From NCBI GenBank assembly GCA_030248215.1, contig JASANG010001770.1, positions 1-64,000 of the forward strand: DNA of 64,000 nucleotides, written 5' to 3'. Position numbers and translations under genes: made by a program. This stretch comes from Enoplolaimus lenunculus. Lineage: Eukaryota; Nematoda; Enoplea; Enoplida; Thoracostomopsidae. The notes beneath the pieces are model-generated. The model ran no database searches. It had not been told where the DNA came from and was given only the letters and a program-made list of their open reading frames with translations. Positions 56,843 through 64,000 of this stretch are shown here, piece after piece; the first letter of the stretch is position 1; each line of letters starts with the position of its first letter.

Positions 56843-57278
56843 TGGGTGCGACTGGATATTAATTTACCGGATACCGGAACCAGATACGGATATTGAGTTT
56901 TTTTACCAGAACAGGAACCGGATATCGGATATTGTATATGTTAAAATGATTTATTTTTTGCTGTATTTTTAGCGTGCTCAAGGTTTTTGTCTATTATACA
57001 GCTCATATACCGATGATAAACTGAAATTACTTAACGCAAAAACGCGTTTAACTCTCGCTCGCTTACATAAGTTAAAAGTAGCAGAAAACGTATCAAAAGG
57101 TGAACTTGTTGACTTGCCCTGAATTGTCCACTTGAAAAAACAGTTTTATAATATTCGGCACTCGGTACCACAACCGTAAATATCCGGTATTCGGTTGGTT
57201 CATACCGGAAACCAGAACCGGATACGGATATCAGTATTTGCCGGATATTAAAACGTAACCAGATATCCGGACGCAAAC
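56843..57278. mobile_element. Family M element with GGATATCCGG-type ends
   Basis: The left end GGGTGCGACTGGATATTAAT and right end CCAGATATCCGGACGCAAAC are inverse to one another. The interior is rich in CCGGATA and TACCGGAACCAG words. No protein frame of the transposase kind was found. Confidence 0.45.
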
Positions 57279-57850
57279 TGGCCTTAAGATATAATTGTCT
57301 TATATGTTCGCATCGCATTTACGTACCTATAAAAATGTGATAATCATTGTTAAAAATTATGTAAGTAGTTTTCGCTAGCAAAATTTGCTATTACATACAT
57401 ACGTACGTAAATTTCAGTCCTGATGCTAGCGATGTCCATATTATACGTACTACGTATGTCTAATCGCTCTAGCTAATTAATCCTCGTACAACGGTGAAAA
57501 ATGTTTCAATGTTTTGTCCATTACAGTACAGCTTGGTAAGTCCCAGTAAAAAATTTCCATAGTTTTAATGAATATCGGTTTAAATCTGAACTAATTCAGC
57601 AATATAGCTTTTGAGCAAACACTGTTACGTACATATACGACGTATCGTCCGGTTTTAAAAAATTTCCGCAACAACGTCTTGAAGTCACATTTATTTTGTT
57701 GTTGATGTTTGGAACCGAAATAGGTATTCTTACAGCAACATTGCTATTTGCAATAACTTTAAATTTATTTAAGATCTACAGCCGTATATGTTTTCCTCAG
57801 CTATTTGCGGTAGCACCTATCGACTCGTCAGTTTAGCAATAGGTTTTCAG

Positions 57851-57895
57851 ACGATGCGTATGGCAGTTGCTGCGAAACTCAAAAATTCTACTGAG
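57851..57895 (+). CDS. Possible 45-base internal exon, unknown gene
   Basis: It is bounded by a good acceptor (ATAGGTTTTCAG) and a good donor (GAG then GTAAGAC). It is open in two frames; in phase 0 it reads TMRMAVAAKLKNSTE. It could belong with the terminal exon at 58421, but the phase needed for a direct join is closed by a stop. Confidence 0.25.
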
Positions 57896-58089
57896 GTAAG
57901 ACACCTGAAATGCAAAAAAAATGAGCAACATTTCGAACCGTGTTATTGTGTGGTTCGAAAGTAGCAACACCCATCATGAAAAGTTAGTTTCAATTGTACA
58001 CATTCAACTTATTCAGCATTGATACATCAGTAGGTATTGGTTGTAGATGTCTGACGCTGTTTTCCGTTTTTTTTATTAGCGGCTCACTG

Positions 58090-58200
58090 AGGGTGTAAAA
58101 AACGGTCGACCCTACATCAACACGCGTGTCGCAAACCGGTTTGTGACACGCGTTGTGGCAGTGTCAACGGAAAATGTTCGTTAAGGTAGGGTTAACGAGC
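58090..58200. repeat. Strong palindrome around CAAACCGGTTTG
   Basis: A near-perfect inverted repeat: the arm AACACGCGTGTCGCAAACC meets its complement in GGTTTGTGACACGCGTTGT with almost no loop. Weaker outer arms (GACCCTACAT against GGTAGGGTTAAC) extend it. It is probably a small foldback element. Confidence 0.6.
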
Positions 58201-58420
58201 GAGTAGTATCATTGACGCAATCAGTAGTAATGTCAGTTTTTAAACTTATTTTTGTTTACTCGTTTTCTCTGTGTGTTGAAGCTAAAATTTTTATATTTGT
58301 ATTTCAAAGGTGTGTTTTTTACATTTACATATTTATATACATTTGTTATCTATAATAGTTAAATTCAACAGCTGGATTTAAATATACATTTTTTTCTTGC
58401 GTCTGGTTTGCCTTTTGTAG

Positions 58421-58536
58421 CTTTTTTGTCAGGAAATCAACCGTGGTATGGTTTAGCAACAACTCAAAAGTTCATTGCCAGCTTTGGTTGTGTTGTGGTT
58501 TCAGATGAAGGCAGACTGAGAGTTAGTAACTGTTAA
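58421..58536 (+). CDS. Orphan terminal exon candidate, unknown protein
   Basis: A good acceptor (GTTTGCCTTTTGTAG) opens a 37-residue frame ending in TAA. The product (FLSGNQPWYGLATTQKFIAS, then FGCVVVSDEGRLRVSNC) has the alternating pattern of beta strands and looks coding in composition. No family was recognised. A preceding exon ending with one spare base is required. Confidence 0.35.
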
Positions 58537-60587
58537 GCGTGTGTGCGATAATATGATAAATTTAATTTAAGAAAAGATTATTTTGCCAACTAAGTCGTTT
58601 CACTATTGTTCGTAAGTTGAACATAATGCTTAAGGCGTGGATAAGGCACGCTTTGTTGAGTTGTAATGTGTGGAGTGCAACGAGAAATTAAACAACGCAG
58701 ACAAGCAGGGGGTGTGAGAATTCGTACAGTTGTTCGCAGACTGTGCTGATATTGAATAGAAATGTTTAGAAATATTGGTTTTTGATGTCTGGCAGTCTAA
58801 ATATATACACTGTGGTTAATATTTTTGGCGTTGACGTCGGTTCTTGTACTTCTGAAATGCTGCAAACTCTGTTGTAATGTATTTTTGTGACCTGATGTTT
58901 GGAATTATATGCTAGTAAGAAGAAGTATTTGTTCATTAAAGTGCGTAGCACTTGATTGAGCGTTAAAAGATGTAACCGTAATTTTATTTTTATGATCATT
59001 TTTTGTGCGATTCTAACATTAGGTAATTATGTATTTACATATGTATATATATATATAAACGTATATATGCGTAGTTGTTGACGAATATTGGATTGGACAA
59101 TTTTGGTAACTGTTTAAGGATGATATATACAATAAAATTGTATCAAAATTTTTTGTAAATTAAATTATGGCCGAAAATTTAAAGCGAGCAAGCGAGCGAA
59201 CGAAATTTTTATAGCCAGACCAAATGAATTTCGAGACAGCTGCCTTACTATTTTAATACGTGTATGCCACGGGTGCGTAGTTTCTAGAAGTAGTGTTTGT
59301 CTTGCAATGTCATGGCGTCCAACCACGATATTATTCTGTGCAACACGGAGTTGTCCAAATTGATTACTTAGCTACTTGAGTACTAGCGGCAAATAGAAAC
59401 AAAGTAATCAGCTGTCCTGTCATGTTTCCCGTGTTGTGTATTACAGAAACCCTTGTTGTCGACATTATGCTGAATGCTCCAAGATTAAAAGTGCAAGGAA
59501 GATTAGGCTTTTGTTCCTATTTACGTTTTCTGATGGCCAAAACAACTACAGCAAGACGTAGTTCGTAGCCGAATGGATACGGCTAAGTAGGTATATAAAT
59601 TGTCGGTAATGACCCCCTCCCAATGATCCGATGGGTGTGGATTTAGTGTAGGGTACTTGTCTCGCACTATGTATAAAGTGAATATTACTAAGCAATACGT
59701 GGAAGTGGAGTTAGCGGTTAATGTCTTCGATTGCTATGTACGATTTGTTTGGGTTATTTGTTTGCCAGATTAATTGCTATTTGGACTTTTACGTATATAT
59801 GATCATTGGGACTTATTGACAGGTATATATATTAGTGATTAGCTTAATAGCAGTTATGCCATTCCTAATGTTGGTTTGAAGCAAAATGAAATATGTACGT
59901 AATTTAGGAAGTGTAATGGATGTGCTGAGGAAATATATTATTATGTTGATATATGTAGCTATCTTCAACTAAGATTATTTCATCAATAATGTAGCAAAAA
60001 AAAGAAAATTAAAATGAATTTTTCGGTGGCATGCAAACTTTCCGGTTCCGTTCCCGGTACGTAATTTTTTCAAATTCCGGCTCCGGTGAATTGTAAAAGC
60101 GTGTACCAAGTCAAGTACGTAATCAAAATATAATTAAAGCATGCAAAGTACTCACGCTACGAAAAGTTTGACAATATTGCTGGCATTATATAATTGCATA
60201 TTTTTAATAGTATATAATAAAATATTGGCCGCATTGTGGTCAAACCTATACCTTGGAAGCGACTGGATATCCGGATCCGGTTAAAAGGTGGCAAAAAATC
60301 GTTATCCGGTATAAACCTACCTGATAATTACGGTGGTGATCTTGAATTTTATAAGGCTGCGTTTGACAAACGAGTTTGTTTAACGTCTTGCCGAGGTTGC
60401 ATTTTTTTGGGTAAATAAAAAAGTTTCGGTTTCGATACGTTGAAGTAACAATGGCAAAATTCAAGCTAACAATTAATTCTAATTCAGCAAAAATATATAT
60501 TTTGCACGACTTGAATAGTAGGAAATAGTGGCATAAATTTAGTTGTTATAATCCGTTGCTCATCGATTCGTTTTCAACTTTGCCTTG

Positions 60588-60910
60588 GTTATATCAAGAG
60601 TGGATGATCACTCTAACAAGAGTGTGCAACTGGGAACATTCTGTGTATAACGGTGGCTGATCCCCCCTTATTTAGAGGCGGGAGGGGGGTTGAAATTTGC
60701 ACAGAGTGAAAGAAATACATTATTTGCCATACGAAAAACTGTTCCGTATATGATGTAAAAACTACCGAATATTATATCATGGGATATCGACCGCCCTCTA
60801 AATAAGGGGGGCACAGCAAAAATGCAACGAGTGGTGGTACTTTTTTTTGCAACGCGAAATCCGACAGCTGCATACTCTTGTCTGTGATCATCCACTCTTG
60901 GTTATATTAA
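60588..60910. mobile_element. Family E MITE, best copy
   Basis: GGTTATATCAAGAGTGGATG at left and CATCCACTCTTGGTTATATT at right are inverse over about 25 bases. The interior has inverse C-rich/G-rich blocks (CCCCCCTTATTTAGAGG and CCTCTAAATAAGGGGGG). Confidence 0.7.
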
Positions 60911-61119
60911 CTAAGCGATACACATATTTGGATATGAAACTTTGTTCTTTTATTTTGACCTGAAATTTTGGGTCGTAAATCTAAGGTTATACGTAGTAAA
61001 TAAATAATAATATGTACTACTGCAGTGCCTGGGGAAGTATAGTTTATCGGTTTATGTAGATAAATAAATGTCGTTTACTTGGTCGTTGAGCGAGCCAAAT
61101 TTGTTTTACTTGTGTGCAG

Positions 61120-61299
61120 AAACGTCAGAGGCTGAGGCGGCTGGGCTTTGAAGGACCTGCAAGTATACACACGGACGATTTATTATATGATTTCCGCTCA
61201 TGTGCACATACTGCAATATCCGGCTTTTGTGGCAATGAAGTTTACCTTGTCGTCGCGGGGTGGGTACGTCGGCAAAGTGAAAACGTTTGTAGGAGTTGA
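61120..61299 (+). CDS. Orphan terminal exon candidate, unknown basic protein
   Basis: An acceptor (TTTTACTTGTGTGCAG) opens a 59-residue frame in phase 0 ending in a stop. The product begins KRQRLRRLGFEGPASIHTDD and has three cysteines. Third-position GC is higher than in the surroundings. It is not recognised, and no partner exon was identified. Confidence 0.3.
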   Translation, partial: KRQRLRRLGFEGPASIHTDDLLYDFRSCAHTAISGFCGNEVYLVVAGWVRRQSENVCRS

Positions 61300-61847
61300 C
61301 GAAATAAATTGTTGGTTTTAGGAAAGCGGATAGGTTTGATAAGACTGTGACACGGTCTATGGGTACACGATAAGCAGGTGTCGCGCAATCTGCAGAGACC
61401 TTTGCAGTTTAACGGAAAAAAGTTTTTGTCGACTTTAGAATATAGAAATTTTTTTATTCTGTTAGCGAATTTTTTGTTGCTATTATAGACAATACGTATA
61501 GTACACCGTTTAGCGGGTATTATCAATTTTTAGAAAGCATGGCAGAATACAGTTTGCAGAATGATGGTAAAGCGGAACTAAATCGTATCAGAATTGAAAA
61601 TATGAACCGGTCAGAATCGGTGATTTGTTGGCTGGCTTCGCGTATATACGAAGTTTGTATTTGATACGCAGACGAGTGCTATAAGGAAGGCAACTCAAAT
61701 AAGATCTACTTAATATATACGTATGTTTATGTATTGGTAAAATGTTTGCCCCGGAACTTCCGCCATTTTTGGTTTGAAATCTTTTGAAAGTTGGGCCGTT
61801 GGTCGAATTTTGTTCAGTCAATACGTATCCTTTAGACGGTATAATAT

Positions 61848-61871
61848 ATTTATTTATTTATTTATTTATTT
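61848..61871. repeat. (TTTA)n microsatellite
   Basis: About six TTTA units in a row. Confidence 0.85.
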
Positions 61872-62431
61872 GTAATTCCAGGGATTTGTACAAATATACG
61901 TGTATTTGAGAAAAATGTAACGGAACGCGCGTAGGATGTGGTTACAATCAGCCATTGCAACATTATTTTTGCTATTAATTTTGGTTTGCCGCGGGTACTC
62001 GGATTGTTCATATCTAAGACAGCGCATTTCACCGATTCTTTCGGTAATATCGAGTTGAAATCAGGGTGCAAACGAGAGATGGATTAACAAACAAAATATT
62101 GAATAAGGGTGAGTATTGATTAAGGGTGGGCCCAATGTAACGGTTGCAACTGGGGCCAAGTTAGAACACATAACGGTAACTGTCAACATGAGGTACGATA
62201 TATATACGTACGTACGTAAAGTGTAATATGTATATGGTGGCTAACTTTGAAAATGTATATGGTGGCTAAGTTTGAAAAAAATAAACAATTCGTATTTTGG
62301 GATAAGATTGTTTTTCACGTGAAGTACGTGATTAAGGATTGTATATTTTAACTGGCTCCAGAGAGACGCTGGCTATTGGGCCTAGGCCCAGCTATCGGGG
62401 TCATGTCCCGATTGCAGCTTTAATATATAGG

Positions 62432-62713
62432 CAGGGTGCAATCGGAATTCCGATTCCGATTAGAATTCCGATTCAAAACGAGTTCCGATAATTGATTGCA
62501 GTTTAGTTTTACAGAGCCAAAAAATGATTGCCAATTTGTTCATGCGACGTTTTTGAGAATTGTTGCCGGCCAACAGACACCCTAAATTTAATATTATACT
62601 TGTTTATACAAATTATCTGTATAGTCACAAAATTTGTAGTTCCGATTCCGGTATAAATCTGCCTTTCTGAACCTGATTCCGGTATAATCCAATTCCGCTT
62701 TGCACCTTAATTA
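62432..62713. mobile_element. hAT-like MITE, family L
   Basis: Perfect 8-bp flanking duplication TATATAGG (62424-62431 and 62714-62721). The left end is CAGGGTGCAATCGGAATTCC. The right end (CCAATTCCGCTTTGCACC) is followed by four more bases. The interior is rich in GATTCCG/CGGAATC words and is not coding. Confidence 0.65.
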
Positions 62714-62721
62714 TATATAGG

Positions 62722-64000
62722 TATGTTATATTACGTACGTGCAAGGTTGGTTAAGATTTTTAGCTTGTGCATGTCGCTTAGATCGTTTTCGTATTTACTC
62801 AAATGATTTATATATGTTTTGAGCAATAAATAATTATTTTATACGAGTCATCTTATACAACAGTTTGCGAAACTAAGAAATAATGGTTGTGATAAAATCA
62901 AAACTGTAACATTTTGTAAAAATATTTTGAGCAGTCATATTACTAACGTGAAGCCTTGTGAAACTCAGCGATGCGTAACAGTTTCAGGGTTTATGTTTGA
63001 GCGTAGAAATCGTCTTAAAATCAAGCTACAGTGTTAAATTAATAGAATGTAAAAAATTTTCCCACACACTATATAGACCCCCATCCTGCGAATACATGCT
63101 AAATTTTAACTTTTTATTATATAACATATCAAGTACAGCCGCCTACCAAATTTGTACAACGAATAAATCTGATAAAGGTTAGATTTTACGATAGTTGCTC
63201 TTCAAATTTCACTATAATTTTGATTCAACCGGAACTCACCTCGTCGCGATTTATAGGATAGGTCACTTTTCACATAATTCGTAGGGGTTCAGATTCCGTA
63301 CCTTCGTTACAAAATTTGTACCGCGTTCGCCCCACTTGTTTTTTGACACATTTTGTTGCAAGGATAAATTTTATATTGCGAACGGATCATTACATATTAC
63401 TTATATCGTTATTCAGCCACTACGTGTAACGAAAGTTGTGAACGGAAAGTAAAACAATTGCCAAAATTTATTCAAATGTTTCAGCCCTCTGTTTTCTGAC
63501 TGTGGGCTTGAATGCTTGCGAAACGTATTAATGTTTAAAGCAAAAATATGAATGATCTATGCGTTCATATTACTATACTTTTTAATGTCACGGATGCTTG
63601 TCATGGATGCTATGCCCAAGCGTGCGTTACCAACCATTCACACGTAACAATTTTGAAGCTGTGCCATTCAATTTCCACCGCGGTGAACAATTTTTGAAGC
63701 CCCCTTTGTATGCAATATGGGGGTGTATACAAAAGCGTGGATACGAAGATACATCCCCTCCCGAAATTACTGAACAGGAACAAGAAACAATTGAATTTTA
63801 CAGGGTGTGGAATAACGTGCTGAGTGGTTGAGCTAAAAATTGTTTCAAATGATGTTGTACCGTCACCCAAACGAATCCTGGCGCCGCCCCTGTTACCCAT
63901 CGAACAGAGTGTCGTGTTTGACTTGATAGCATATGCTCTAGAATTGTGGTGAAAAACCTAAGCTGCTTCTGGGTCTATAATGTGACGTTTTAAAATCGGG
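62722..64000. other. Right end of the window, no gene recognised
   Basis: AT-rich DNA. The opposite-strand frames near 63600-63900 end in GGGGCGGCGCCAGGATTCG, a GC-rich block like the ends of dispersed transposons, so they are probably part of one. Confidence 0.4.

Noticed and set aside
63598-63900. Opposing 77- and 96-codon frames as a gene
   Set aside because: No splice context, no family match, and the region ends in a GC-rich block typical of dispersed transposon ends.

Overview
The window is nuclear DNA of an animal. It is AT-rich and gene-poor, with canonical GT-AG introns and very many short non-autonomous DNA transposons (MITEs) and tRNA-derived SINEs. The gene set (PAQR3, Hip/ST13, centrin, a SETD3/SETD6-type SET protein, a SWSAP1-like recombination protein) fits a metazoan. 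The proteins are rather diverged from human, which would suit a tunicate or another fast-evolving invertebrate, but I cannot fix the phylum. I saw no virus-like or LTR element.

Layout. 2056-14907 (minus): a split SET-domain methyltransferase gene whose long introns are full of MITEs. 15724-17527 (minus): two good exons of an unrecognised protein with an N-terminal signal anchor. 17.5-27.2 kb: repeats only, including a recent 1,355-bp tandem duplication. 27234-29533 (minus): a four-exon centrin. 29.6-33.4 kb: SINEs, including a tandem array. 33400-36383 (plus): a seven-exon PAQR3. 39256-39783 (minus): a single-exon SWSAP1-like gene. 40-43.6 kb: repeats, with a three-level nested insertion. 43698-49508 (minus): a ten-exon Hip/ST13. 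49.5-64 kb: mostly repeats, with a second SINE array and a few orphan exons I cannot name.

Repeat families. A = MITEs carrying a TTAGGC tract. B, F and L = hAT-like, with 8-bp target duplications. C, D and J = TA-flanked mariner/pogo-like. E, G, H, K, M and P = other inverted-repeat or modular families. V and two others are tRNA-derived SINEs.

The genes look functionally unrelated: a centriole calcium sensor, a Golgi seven-pass receptor, an Hsp70 co-chaperone, a DNA-repair partner and a protein methyltransferase. No operon or pathway cluster is evident. The most interesting host features are the SWSAP1-like protein with no recognisable P-loop, the SET protein with an altered Asn-His motif, the TTAGGC-bearing MITE family, and the duplicated segment that preserves an empty MITE site.
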